Shown: one piece after another, positions 52,065-60,557 of the stretch
Layout of the letters: the number at the start of each line of letters is the position of its first letter
Numbering within the stretch: position 1 is the stretch's first letter
Origin: JAPPOI01 sp028818055
GTDB lineage: Bacteria > Pseudomonadota > Alphaproteobacteria > Rhodobacterales > Rhodobacteraceae
DNA length: 64,000 bases
Direction of reading: 5' to 3'
Assembly: GCA_965267405.1 (NCBI GenBank)
Contig: OZ253954.1
Coordinates: 1,302,001 to 1,366,000, forward strand
Program-made: the position numbers and the translations under genes
The notes under the pieces: generated by a model
What the model was told of the DNA's origin: nothing
Databases searched by the model: none
Seen by the model: only the letters and a program-made list of their open reading frames with translations

Positions 52065-53332
52065 TAGTCATCCCTCCTTGAAGATGGAGAAGCCCAGGCC
52101 AGCCATACGGCTGCGGTCCACGTAAAGGTTCCACCGCCAGCGGGTGCGCCGGTGAATGGATCGAAATATTCAGCAAATCCGTGTTCAGTTATCAAAGACG
52201 CTGTACGATGTCTGAGCTGCTCGGCTCTGTCGGTGTGGCCCATTCCCTCAAGACCAACGCCGATAAGCGAGTTCATGATCGCCCAAGTCGGACCTCGCCA
52301 GTATCGGCAAGCATCAAAGTTTGCGGCCTCCGGGTCGTGACTTGCAATTGGATAGTCTGCGATCGCACAGGCATGATCAAAGCTTGCCAGCATGTCCGGA
52401 TCATCGATACCGGCGTACCAACACAGGTAAGACGCATTTGACAGATTACCGGATCGCGTGCCGGAATTCAGTTCGATCGCGTCAAAGATGTTCCGCTCGG
52501 GATTTTTCAAACGCCTGGTGCCATTTTCCAGCTGTTCAATCCAAGCGTCGATTTCGCTCGTATCCTCGCCCAGCGCTTTGCCCATAACAGCGAGATCACG
52601 ATTTGCACGCAACAAGATGAACGTCATCGTTGGGTCAGCGACACGGAATGGAGGGTCTACGGCCATCGTCGCTTCGTCCCAATCAAGACGACGACCGCGC
52701 TGCACAAGCCAAATGTAGCGATCGTAATCCTCTTTGGTCGGACGCATGGACGGGTCAACATGACTGGTGTCGCGCCGCGTGTATTCGCCGACACCTTCCG
52801 GCGTGATCGCTTGCATCGCCAAATCCCAATCGGGAGCATTGTCACGGCCAGCTTCCCAAGGATGTGTTATGAAGATCATGCCCTCGTGGCACCGCCACTC
52901 CATGAACCAACGATGCCACGCGACCAGCTTTGGAAATGCCGCACGAAGTTTCGCAAGATGTTGGTCTGGTGAAGCTTCCCAAATCGCACGTACGAATGGG
53001 GCCGCAACCGGTGGCTGGCTGATGCCAGAAGACGGAATAGGTCCGTGATTGGCGCCCCAAACCTCGGGCCCGGGAAAGTAGCCGGGATCCGGTTGGTGGA
53101 ATAAAATATGCGGGATCATGCCCGACGGCCATTGGGCCGACAGAAGCGTTTGAATTTCGGTCCACGCCCGGTCGATGTCGAAGGTTGCGAAACCCCAAGC
53201 AGCGAATGCGCTGTCCCAGTTCCACTGGTAAGGGTAAAGCCCGGCGGTCGGCACCGTGTACATGCCGCGATCATTTCCTTTCAAAATGGCGCGTGCCTGC
53301 TCATCAAGTTCTATGTGTGACATGGTGGTCAT
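52064..53332 (-). CDS. GH63-like glycoside hydrolase (MGH/glucosylglycerate hydrolase type)
   Basis: A 422-residue cytosolic (alpha/alpha)6-barrel hydrolase with no signal peptide. YPYQWNWDSAFAAWGF, HPWEAGRDNAPDWD (likely with the catalytic Asp), RYWRGPTWAIMNSLIG and the C-terminal GFAEYFDPFTGAPAGGGTFTWTAAVWLAW match mannosylglycerate hydrolase and glucosylglycerate hydrolase, which split glycosylglycerates to hexose and glycerate. Its location inside an ABC importer operon implies intracellular hydrolysis of the imported solute. Related trehalase-like and debranching families share the fold, so the substrate is inference. It overlaps the MalG-type permease gene by four bases. Confidence 0.8.
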   Translation of the reverse strand: MTTMSHIELDEQARAILKGNDRGMYTVPTAGLYPYQWNWDSAFAAWGFATFDIDRAWTEIQTLLSAQWPSGMIPHILFHQPDPGYFPGPEVWGANHGPIPSSGISQPPVAAPFVRAIWEASPDQHLAKLRAAFPKLVAWHRWFMEWRCHEGMIFITHPWEAGRDNAPDWDLAMQAITPEGVGEYTRRDTSHVDPSMRPTKEDYDRYIWLVQRGRRLDWDEATMAVDPPFRVADPTMTFILLRANRDLAVMGKALGEDTSEIDAWIEQLENGTRRLKNPERNIFDAIELNSGTRSGNLSNASYLCWYAGIDDPDMLASFDHACAIADYPIASHDPEAANFDACRYWRGPTWAIMNSLIGVGLEGMGHTDRAEQLRHRTASLITEHGFAEYFDPFTGAPAGGGTFTWTAAVWLAWASPSSRRDD

Positions 53333-54558
53333 CCCTTCACACTCCCTGCGGTCAGGCCTTTGGTCATGAACCGCTCCAATCCGAGGAAAAGTGCCATGAT
53401 GGGCACGGTTGCAATGACCGCACCGGCCATCAGATGCTGTCGCGGAATTTCGGACGAGTTCAGCGATGCGATGCCTCGTGTAAGCGTGAACTTGGATGGA
53501 TCATCCAAAAGCATGAAGGCCAAAAGGAACTCGTTCCAAGCGATCATGAACACATAGAGGCTGACCGACGCGAGTGCGGGCAATGACAGTGGCAACGTGA
53601 TCTTCCAGATCACCGCCAAGCGTCCAAGGCCATCCATCAATCCGGCCTCTTCAACCTCTGCTGGAAGGCCGCGGAAGTATCCCTGCAGCATGTAGAGCGC
53701 CACGGGAATGGTGGTGACCGGATAGATCAACACGATACCGATGATCGTGTTGCGCAAGCCCGCCATCGAGAACGCGATATAGATGGGCAACGCGAGAACG
53801 ATCATCGGGACCATGTAGATCAACAGGATCGACCGCGAAAAGGCGGTGCGACCTTTGAACCGAAGGCGCGCAACGGCATAGGCACCTGGAACGCTGAAAA
53901 GCAACGTCAGGAACACCGTCAGCACAGAGACGTAGAACGACGTCCACATGTACGAGCCGAAATTAAAGTCTGTGAATAGCTCGCTGTAGCTGCGGAATAG
54001 GTCCATGCCCTTGGACAGATCGATCGTGAAGTCCAACGGGTTCTGAAGAAGCTCAGACTGGTTCTTCAGGCTGGTCATGACCATCACGTAAAATGGGATG
54101 GCAACAATCGCCGTGAAGAAGATGTATCCGAAACCGGTGAGGAACCGGATAACGCTTTCTTCGTACTCATGGCGGGTGGTTTGGCCAAACGGAAGGTCAC
54201 GCAAGATCTTCTCGATTGGCCAAGCTGTCGAGACTGCAAAGATCAACCAGGCTATGATGATGGTAAGCGTGCTTGTTCCGGGGGCGCCAACAATGGCAGG
54301 CCGGAGGAACAGGAAGACCGCTGCTGGAATGATTGCCAGGCCAACGCTCCAGATGATGCGTTCGTTTCTGGTTCTGTCGCCATCAGGCAACCAGACGAAA
54401 CCAAGCCATGCGCCCATTGCCAGCGATCCCAAAAGGGATGGCGCAAGGCCTTCACCAGTTGCGAAGCTGACGACGATGCATGTGACCACAGCCATCGTGA
54501 AGGTCCAGAGTGCGCCCAGAATTGGGCCGCAGATGTATCCACGCCAAAGCATGCTCAT
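53329..54558 (-). CDS. Sugar ABC transporter permease (MalG type) with N-terminal four-helix extension
   Basis: A 409-residue permease. The canonical MalG-like core begins near residue 138 (FLTGFGYIFFTAIVAIPFYVMVMTSLK) and contains the EAA loop EEAGLMDGLGRLAVIWKITLPL (about 315-336). In front lies an unusual extension of about 135 residues with roughly four more hydrophobic helices (about 8-32, 40-58, 66-88, 97-113), absent from standard 270-300-residue MalG proteins. The extension joins the core in frame in the genomic sequence. It overlaps the upstream permease and the downstream hydrolase by four bases each. Confidence 0.88.
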   Translation of the reverse strand: MSMLWRGYICGPILGALWTFTMAVVTCIVVSFATGEGLAPSLLGSLAMGAWLGFVWLPDGDRTRNERIIWSVGLAIIPAAVFLFLRPAIVGAPGTSTLTIIIAWLIFAVSTAWPIEKILRDLPFGQTTRHEYEESVIRFLTGFGYIFFTAIVAIPFYVMVMTSLKNQSELLQNPLDFTIDLSKGMDLFRSYSELFTDFNFGSYMWTSFYVSVLTVFLTLLFSVPGAYAVARLRFKGRTAFSRSILLIYMVPMIVLALPIYIAFSMAGLRNTIIGIVLIYPVTTIPVALYMLQGYFRGLPAEVEEAGLMDGLGRLAVIWKITLPLSLPALASVSLYVFMIAWNEFLLAFMLLDDPSKFTLTRGIASLNSSEIPRQHLMAGAVIATVPIMALFLGLERFMTKGLTAGSVKG

Positions 54559-55787
54559 AGCCCTTCCTCCCGGCTGACAAACTTGAAGAAGAACACCGAG
54601 AACAGAAGCAGGCAGCAGAAGATCACAACCGCCACGGCTGCACCTGCACCGATGTTCGAGATGGCGAATGCCTGCTCGTAAACATTCACCGTCAGCGTTC
54701 GTGTTCCCGCGTTACCACCGGTGAGCAGGAAGATGTCGTCAAACTTGTTGAACGTCCAAATGAAGCGCAACAGGAAGAGAACACTAAGGATGCCCAGCAA
54801 CTGCGGCAGGCTCAGGAACCAGAACTTCTGGAATGGCGAGGCGCCGTCCATATCAGCGGCTTCGTACATGTCCGTATCGATCGATTGCATGCGAGCCAGA
54901 ATGAACAGGAAGGACAAAGGGAAGTACCGCCAAATCTCGAATACGGTCACCATGATCAGTGCGAGCGGGCGTTCTCCAAAGAAGTTGATGGCCTCGTTGG
55001 TCACACCCATTTGTACGAGCAACGCATTTGCGGAACCCGAGAAGGGATCAAACAGAATAATCCAAGCAAATGCGACGGCGATAACAGGCGCTACATAGGG
55101 GAACAGGTAGAGGCCACGCAGAATGCCTTGGCCTTTGAATTCCTTGTTCAACAGCATGGCAGCGAAAAGCCCGAAGACGAGCGCGCCAATTGTGCCTACG
55201 ACCGTGTAGAACAGGGTAACGTACAGCACTTCCCAAAACTCATCGCCGTCAAATACGCGGGCAAAGTTTTCGCCGGTGAACTCAAAGTTCGTCAGGATGT
55301 TCTTGCCAGAGCCAGTGAGTGAAGGGATCGTGCCTTCTACAGCGGCTTCAATCGTTTCTTCATCTCCGTCAATGGATACGAACACTTCGATCCGTTCGCG
55401 GGCACCTCCGTCCATCGTTCCGATGTCACAGGTGAAAGCTTGTCCGGAGAATTCACAGCGGTCGTCCGCGCTGACCACGGTTACTCCGCCAGGAATGCTA
55501 TCTGAAAGTGTAACGTTCGAAATTGCTTCAGACTGGGACGAGTTTCTGAGCCGATACTCGAGCCTCAAATTGTCGTCTGAACCTCGTAGCGATTCCCGAA
55601 CAACAGGTGCCGGAGGTCGCAGGTCAGCAAGTCCGATTGGCTTGAAGCTGATCCAGAAGATTGCCAGCAGAGGCAGGATCACCACAGCCGATACGATGGC
55701 TATCGTTGGGAACAAAAGACCCCAGGCCAGGCGCGCTTCGCGCCTTTCCAAAGGCCCCGTCCCTGTGGGAGGGGTCGCGGTCGTCAT
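54555..55787 (-). CDS. Sugar ABC transporter permease (MalF type) with periplasmic DUF11-like insertion
   Basis: A 410-residue permease. After the first transmembrane helix (about 22-47) an insertion of about 110 residues (54-165) precedes the usual NFEFTGENFARVF...FW region and the remaining helices. The inserted part looks like a beta-sandwich of the DUF11/conserved repeat type (LEYRLRNSS..., VTLSDSIPGGVTVV) with a Cys pair (C111 and C120) that could form a disulfide in the periplasm. The EAA loop lies near residue 305 (YEAADMDGASPFQKFWFLSLPQL). Analogous in position to the MalF P2 domain but different in sequence. Coupled (ATGA) to the next permease. Confidence 0.88.
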   Translation of the reverse strand: MTTATPPTGTGPLERREARLAWGLLFPTIAIVSAVVILPLLAIFWISFKPIGLADLRPPAPVVRESLRGSDDNLRLEYRLRNSSQSEAISNVTLSDSIPGGVTVVSADDRCEFSGQAFTCDIGTMDGGARERIEVFVSIDGDEETIEAAVEGTIPSLTGSGKNILTNFEFTGENFARVFDGDEFWEVLYVTLFYTVVGTIGALVFGLFAAMLLNKEFKGQGILRGLYLFPYVAPVIAVAFAWIILFDPFSGSANALLVQMGVTNEAINFFGERPLALIMVTVFEIWRYFPLSFLFILARMQSIDTDMYEAADMDGASPFQKFWFLSLPQLLGILSVLFLLRFIWTFNKFDDIFLLTGGNAGTRTLTVNVYEQAFAISNIGAGAAVAVVIFCCLLLFSVFFFKFVSREEGL

Positions 55788-55814
55788 CTCAGATCTCCGA
55801 ACTCAATTCGGTGT

Positions 55815-55840
55815 CTGGGCGGCAGCTGACCGCCGCCCAG
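55815..55840 (-). promoter_or_regulatory. Intercistronic hairpin between binding protein and permease genes
   Basis: CTGGGCGGC (55815-55823) pairs perfectly with GCCGCCCAG (55832-55840). It sits in the 69-bp gap after the substrate-binding protein stop and before the first permease. No T run follows on the minus strand, so it is more likely an mRNA-stabilising or partially terminating hairpin, as seen between malE and malF in enterics. Confidence 0.6.
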
Positions 55841-55856
55841 TTGGGAGGTGAGCGCC

Positions 55857-57215
55857 TTATTCGATGGCGCCCAATTCTTCATTCATCTTGGCCACCGCGC
55901 CGGCGGCGTCGATAGAGCCGTCGATGTATTCGCGGACGATACGGTTGATCGCCTGGCTGTTGATGATTTTCGAGGCAAGGCCAAGTTGACCTTCAGTAAC
56001 ACCCCAGCGCTGAGCCACATCCAGACCACCGACGATCTCGTCGATCATCGAAGCTGCATACAGGTCGCTCAGAGGCGCACGACGATCGACGCCGACATCG
56101 AGCTTCGACCATGCGTCGACGTATTCTGTCGAACCGGACGATGAACCGCGACGGATCGGGAACTTGCCCTCAGGTGCGATCGAAAGCGTTGCTGTGTAGC
56201 CTTCGCTCATCGCGTACTCGATAAACTGCTGAGCTTCGTCGATGTCAGCATCAGCTGTCACACCAAAGTAGCGTGTGTCGCCCCACGCAGCGCCATCCGG
56301 GTTGGACGGGCCTGCAAAGTTGGTGACAACACCAGTGACCGCAGCAAGATCGCGTGTCATTGGGTCATCGTTAATGGTTGGTGGAGCGCTGTCGCGAAGA
56401 CCTGCCAGCTCGTCCAGAATGAACGGCGACCAGATGATCATCGCAGCCTGACCAGCGAAGTAGAGTTCGCGCGATTGCTTCCAGTACAGCTCACCCGGAG
56501 GTGACGCCTCAGCAATTGCTTTATAGAAATCAAGTACTTCAATGGTCTTCGCTTCGTCGAAGCCTTTGAAGCCGTTTGCGTCAACTGGTGTCGCACCGTT
56601 TGCGAGGAAAACATGCTCGAGCACCTGGCTCATGAAGTTTTCGTCAACTTTGGTCGCCGCAACGAAACCAAACATCTCTGGCGGGTTGTGGAGCTTTTCG
56701 ATCGCTGCCAGCACGTTGGCATACGATGTCGGAGCTTCGAGCCCGTTCGCATCGAACAGGTCCTTGCGGTAAACAACCATCTGTGTCCAGCCATCAACCG
56801 GAACGCCTGCAAAGCCGTCGCCAGTCGCTGCAAGGTTCAACGGACCAGGCGAGAATGTGTCCTGACCCAGCTTTTCGACAACTTCGGTCGCTGCTTCGGC
56901 ATCCAGAATGCCAGCTTCCGTCCACGGCAGCGCATACTGCAACGTGTAGTAGATCACATCCGGAAGATCGCCAGCGGCAAACGCAGCTGTTGCACGCGTG
57001 CCCAGATCAGATTCTTCGACCGGAATAACCTCAACGCCGATACCCGTCGCGGCCTTAAAGTCGGCTGCCATTGCTTCCTGCTTTGCCAGACGCTCGGGCT
57101 GGTTTTCCGTCGTCCAGAACCGAATGTCGGCTGATGCCGCCATGGCGCTAAGCGCCAATCCGACCGACGCAGTTACCAACAACCGCGCGGTTTTCGTTTT
57201 CGTGAATATAGCCAT
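55857..57215 (-). CDS. Extracellular solute (sugar)-binding protein
   Basis: A 452-residue periplasmic binding protein (family 1 type, MalE/UgpB-like) with a signal peptide (about 1-29, ending AMAASA before DIRFWTTENQ). RFWTTENQPERLAKQEAMAADFKAATG and the later WSPFILDELAG region are typical. It captures the substrate and delivers it to the two permeases. Its ATG overlaps the LacI stop in TAATG, with GGGAGGAA as ribosome binding site, so it is expressed from the regulator's promoter. Substrate likely a glycosylglycerate or similar glycoside, from the hydrolase in the operon. Confidence 0.93.
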   Translation of the reverse strand: MAIFTKTKTARLLVTASVGLALSAMAASADIRFWTTENQPERLAKQEAMAADFKAATGIGVEVIPVEESDLGTRATAAFAAGDLPDVIYYTLQYALPWTEAGILDAEAATEVVEKLGQDTFSPGPLNLAATGDGFAGVPVDGWTQMVVYRKDLFDANGLEAPTSYANVLAAIEKLHNPPEMFGFVAATKVDENFMSQVLEHVFLANGATPVDANGFKGFDEAKTIEVLDFYKAIAEASPPGELYWKQSRELYFAGQAAMIIWSPFILDELAGLRDSAPPTINDDPMTRDLAAVTGVVTNFAGPSNPDGAAWGDTRYFGVTADADIDEAQQFIEYAMSEGYTATLSIAPEGKFPIRRGSSSGSTEYVDAWSKLDVGVDRRAPLSDLYAASMIDEIVGGLDVAQRWGVTEGQLGLASKIINSQAINRIVREYIDGSIDAAGAVAKMNEELGAIE

Positions 57216-58342
57216 TATGTTCCTCCCATTTGGCTGATATTTTCGGTTTTCCCAAGAACACGCTGCCTAAGTTGCGCGCTCGTGTGTCGAGGCGGTCCAT
57301 CGGAACCGCCAAGTTTCAGTGTGGCTTCTGCTGTTTCGCGCAGAGACTCGGCGTCTGCGCCGCGTATCCGCCGGATCACCAGCTTAGTGAGGCGCTCGCC
57401 CGCAGCGCGGCTGTCGACCTGAAATGTGGTCAGCGGCGGCGAGGCCCAGTTTCCTTCGGGGATCCCGTCATACGAAATTATGGACAAATCGGTGCCAATT
57501 TCGAGCCCCAATCGCGATGCGGTCGTGTAGGCACCAAGCGCCGCCAGATCGACCGCATAGACAATTGCCGTCGGAGGCTTCGGTTGCGCCAGAAGACGTT
57601 CGGCGGCTTCTTCGCCTGCCTCCATCGTCATCGCCCCATCAATCAAAAGCGCCGGGTCCATCGTGAGCCCAGCCTGAGACATGCCAGCGCGGAACCCTTC
57701 TTCGCGAAGATGGCTGAAGTTGTATTCCAGACCACCGTTCACGAAACCAATGCGTGTGTGACCATGATCAGCCAATCGCTGCACGGCATCACGCATCGCG
57801 TTTTCACCGAGGATGTCGAACCAAGCGCAACCGCGAGGGTCTGATACCCTTCCGTAGAGAACAAACGGAACGTCCAACGAGCGGAGCAACTTCATTCGCG
57901 GGTCGTCCGCGAAGGTACGCGGCAGGATGAACCCGTCGGCCTTTCGTTCGTCCACCAAGCGGTTGATGGTGTTCAACATCTCTTGACCGCCGGCAGACGT
58001 CGCCACGGTCAAGGTCCAGTTCTCTGCGCTGGCAGCGCTGGTCAGACCTGCGAGGAATTCGGAAAGAAACGGACGTTGCGCGCCGGGAATGTCGGTTTGA
58101 AGGACCAAGCCAAGGGCCCGCGACCGTCCGGTACGAATGGCCTGAGCGTGGGCCAATGGACGATAGCCCATCACTTCGGCCTGTTTGCGTACTCTCTGGC
58201 GGGTTCCATCGGAGATGTCCGGATAACCATTCAGAGCGCGCGAAACTGTGCCCTTCGTTAAACCCAAAGCATCAGCCAAATGACTGATCGTCACCCGTTC
58301 CCGGCGGACTGGTCTGATTTTCTGGACTGGGGCTGAGACCAC
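57215..58342 (-). CDS. LacI-family transcriptional regulator of the ABC operon
   Basis: A 375-residue LacI/GalR repressor. The N-terminal HTH (about 17-45: RVTISHLADALGLTKGTVSRALNGYPDIS) with hinge helix and a periplasmic-binding-like sugar domain (about 70-345: RALGLVLQTDIPG...) are complete. It is the first gene of the operon and shares its stop with the ATG of the binding protein gene. A perfect 16-bp palindrome with the LacI-type GAAACCGGTTTC core lies 32 bp before its start, so it probably represses itself and the whole operon until the sugar appears. Confidence 0.93.
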   Translation of the reverse strand: MVSAPVQKIRPVRRERVTISHLADALGLTKGTVSRALNGYPDISDGTRQRVRKQAEVMGYRPLAHAQAIRTGRSRALGLVLQTDIPGAQRPFLSEFLAGLTSAASAENWTLTVATSAGGQEMLNTINRLVDERKADGFILPRTFADDPRMKLLRSLDVPFVLYGRVSDPRGCAWFDILGENAMRDAVQRLADHGHTRIGFVNGGLEYNFSHLREEGFRAGMSQAGLTMDPALLIDGAMTMEAGEEAAERLLAQPKPPTAIVYAVDLAALGAYTTASRLGLEIGTDLSIISYDGIPEGNWASPPLTTFQVDSRAAGERLTKLVIRRIRGADAESLRETAEATLKLGGSDGPPRHTSAQLRQRVLGKTENISQMGGT

Positions 58343-58373
58343 AAATTTTCTCCCTTACCGAAAAGCATTTCTT

Positions 58374-58389
58374 CCGAAACCGGTTTCGG
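58374..58389. promoter_or_regulatory. LacI-type operator of the sugar ABC operon
   Basis: CCGAAACCGGTTTCGG is a perfect 16-bp palindrome with a central CpG, the classical pattern of LacI/GalR operators. It is 32 bp upstream of the LacI start codon (minus strand) and is flanked by A/T-rich sequence, a position where bound repressor would block the operon promoter. Confidence 0.8.
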
Positions 58390-58432
58390 CAAGGGAAAAT
58401 CAAAGATTTTTTGAAATGGCGGAATTGCCAAT

Positions 58433-58460
58433 AAAAAAAGACCGGGCACGTGGCCCGGTC
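58433..58460 (-). terminator. Rho-independent terminator of the response regulator gene
   Basis: GACCGGGC (58440-58447) pairs perfectly with GCCCGGTC (58453-58460) around a 5-nt loop. On the minus strand a run of seven T follows (58439-58433). It ends the transcript of the response regulator gene upstream. Confidence 0.9.
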
Positions 58461-58516
58461 AGTCCAACAGGGAGGTACCATGCCATAACCCGGACATGGA
58501 AACGGGATTCTCCGAA

Positions 58517-59206
58517 TCAGGCGACTAGCCTGTATCCTCCACTTTCCGTAACAAGGAGGCGTGCATTTGACGGATCTGGTTCAATTTTTTGCCGAAGACG
58601 GTAAATATGTGTCTCCAATGTGTGCGTCGTGACACCGGCATTGTATCCCCAAACCTCGTGAAGAAGGACGTCGCGGGCGACCACGCCTTCTGACGCGCGA
58701 TAAAGAAACTTTAGAATGTTGGTTTCTTTTTCGGTCAGGCGAATCTTCTTCTCTTCCTCGGTCAGAAGCATCTTCTGGGCAGGCTGGAATGTGTAAGGCC
58801 CAAGCTGGAAAACAGCGTCTTCCGATTGTTCGTGCTGCCGAAGCTGCGCGCGAATGCGTGCCAGAAGCACAGGGAACTTAAATGGCTTAGTGACATAGTC
58901 ATTGGCACCGGCATCAAGCCCAAGGATCGTATCCGCATCACTGTCATGGCCAGTGAGCATCAAGATCGGGCATTTAACTCCGTGCTTGCGAAGGACGCGA
59001 CACAGCTCGCGACCGTCAGTATCAGGAAGACCGACATCAAGGATCACAAGGTCATAGATGGCTTGTTTGGCTTTCTCCAAAGCTTCGGCACCATTGCCGG
59101 CTTCGAAGACGTCAAACTCTTCGGTCATGATCAGCTGTTCGCCAAGCGCTTCGCGCAGATCGTCATCATCGTCGACCAGCAGAATTTTCTTCACGTTTTG
59201 CGACAT
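58517..59206 (-). CDS. OmpR-family response regulator (CenR/OtpR-like)
   Basis: A 229-residue two-component regulator. The receiver domain (about 7-120) has the acidic pocket VDDDDD, the phospho-acceptor Asp in VILDVGLPD (about D57), the Thr in MLTGHD and the Lys in TKPF. The winged-helix DNA-binding domain (about 130-225) includes RLTEKETNILKFLYRA and THTLETHIYRLRQKIE. The close resemblance of AVFQLGPYTFQPAQKMLL and the whole C-terminus to my memory of CenR/OtpR of Caulobacter/Brucella suggests an envelope regulator. The frame extends to 59347, but ATG 59206 has AGAGGAG upstream. No histidine kinase gene is adjacent. Confidence 0.88.
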   Translation of the reverse strand: MSQNVKKILLVDDDDDLREALGEQLIMTEEFDVFEAGNGAEALEKAKQAIYDLVILDVGLPDTDGRELCRVLRKHGVKCPILMLTGHDSDADTILGLDAGANDYVTKPFKFPVLLARIRAQLRQHEQSEDAVFQLGPYTFQPAQKMLLTEEEKKIRLTEKETNILKFLYRASEGVVARDVLLHEVWGYNAGVTTHTLETHIYRLRQKIEPDPSNARLLVTESGGYRLVA

Positions 59207-59392
59207 CTTCTCCTCTTCCCGTCCTGTGGACGCTTTCAACACGGGTGTTGTATTCGATACGCTCTGACATGCGCAGTCGATCAGGTTACGGCAAGAATTG
59301 CTGCAATTTCTCACGTGCATGTGTCGAAACAGCGGGAAATGTTTCAAAATGCTTCAAAGCTGGATACATGAACTCGTAAGTATCGAGGTAAT

Positions 59393-60469
59393 ATGTCGCT
59401 TTTGCCAAACTTGAATGATCGGATCGCCAGAGCCCGCACAGATTTGCGGCTTGGGCTTCCTGTTGTTCTGAGGGACGGCCAACATACCGCGTTGGTGTTT
59501 GCGGCTGAGGGTCTAGACGACGAGCGGCTATCTGAAGCTCGGGAATTCGGCCCGTTGGAAATGGTGGTTACCTCCTGGCGCGCGCGCACACTGCAAATTC
59601 GGGTTTATGATGGCGATATTGCCCGCATCGAGGTTCCGGAAGATGCGACCGCCCTTTGGGTCAGTTGCATCGCCGATCCGAAGGACGACCTTCGGCACGC
59701 CATGAAAGGGCCGTTCAAACCGGTTCGCGGCGGATCGACCATTATTCAGGAAACTGCCGTGAATCTGATCAAGTCCGCGTGGCTATTGCCGGCGGCCATC
59801 ACGATATTCACCGATCGAAATTTGCCCGACGGCCTGACCATTCTTGATGCGCAAGAGACGCATGAAGCACTGGACGCGCCGGTTGCACACCGAAATGTCG
59901 TGTCCGGTCGCGTCCCAATGCAGGTTTCCGAAGCCGGACGCGTCCATGTGTTTCGCCCTGACACGGGTGGAGAGGAGCATTTTGTTTGTGAAATCGGGCG
60001 GCCCGACAGAGAAAAGCCAGTGCTGGTCCGATTGCATTCAGCCTGCTTCACCGGCGATGTGTTGGGGTCATTGAAGTGTGATTGCGGACCACAGCTTGCA
60101 GCGGCACTTGGCAAGATGGGATCAGACGGCTCGGGCGTGCTTTTGTACCTGAACCAAGAAGGACGCGGTATCGGACTGGCCAATAAGATGCGTGCATATT
60201 CTCTTCAAGATCAAGGGTTTGATACCGTTGAGGCAAACCATCGGCTTGGCTTTGAAGACGACGAACGCGACTTCCGGACAGGCGCTGATTTGTTAAGGCG
60301 GTTGGGGATTAAGAAGATCAGGCTGCTAACCAACAACCCAGCCAAAGTCGCCATGATGGAAGCACAGGGCGTCGAAGTTGTTGAACGGGTTCCTCTGAAA
60401 GTTGGGTTAAATCCATTGAACGAACGATACCTGGATGTGAAGGCCAAGAAGTCAGGCCACATCCTGTGA
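59393..60469 (+). CDS. ribA: GTP cyclohydrolase II with N-terminal extension
   Basis: A 358-residue protein for riboflavin synthesis. The C-terminal half (about 185-350) is a complete GTP cyclohydrolase II: the zinc-binding CFTGDVLGSLKCDC (three Cys), YLNQEGRGIGLANKMRAYSLQDQG and the later LLTNNPAK. The first 180 residues are an extension of unknown function with weak similarity in layout to RibB-like folds (GLPVVLRDGQHTALVFAAEG), though catalytic RibB motifs are not evident. Similar extensions are typical of Rhodobacterales to my knowledge. The ATG has GAGGT just upstream. Confidence 0.92.
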   Translation: MSLLPNLNDRIARARTDLRLGLPVVLRDGQHTALVFAAEGLDDERLSEAREFGPLEMVVTSWRARTLQIRVYDGDIARIEVPEDATALWVSCIADPKDDLRHAMKGPFKPVRGGSTIIQETAVNLIKSAWLLPAAITIFTDRNLPDGLTILDAQETHEALDAPVAHRNVVSGRVPMQVSEAGRVHVFRPDTGGEEHFVCEIGRPDREKPVLVRLHSACFTGDVLGSLKCDCGPQLAAALGKMGSDGSGVLLYLNQEGRGIGLANKMRAYSLQDQGFDTVEANHRLGFEDDERDFRTGADLLRRLGIKKIRLLTNNPAKVAMMEAQGVEVVERVPLKVGLNPLNERYLDVKAKKSGHIL

Positions 60470-60503
60470 GAGGATTTGGAGCCAGTAATGCGCCGCTTGA
60501 GCG

Positions 60504-60555
60504 AAGGGGCGCTGCCCCCTCGCGCTCCCCCGGAGTATTTAGGCCAGAAAGAAAG
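60504..60555 (+). repeat. Probable dispersed intergenic repeat (GGAGTATTT type)
   Basis: A G/C-rich hairpin (GGGGC 60506-60510, GCCCC 60514-60518) followed by CCCCCGGAGTATTT and AGGCCAGAAAGAAAG. The layout resembles a repeat that occurs many times between genes in Rhodobacteraceae, as I recall it. It lies in the short gap between ribA and the L,D-transpeptidase gene and may supply part of its leader. Only one copy is in this window. Confidence 0.5.
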
Positions 60556-60557
60556 TC

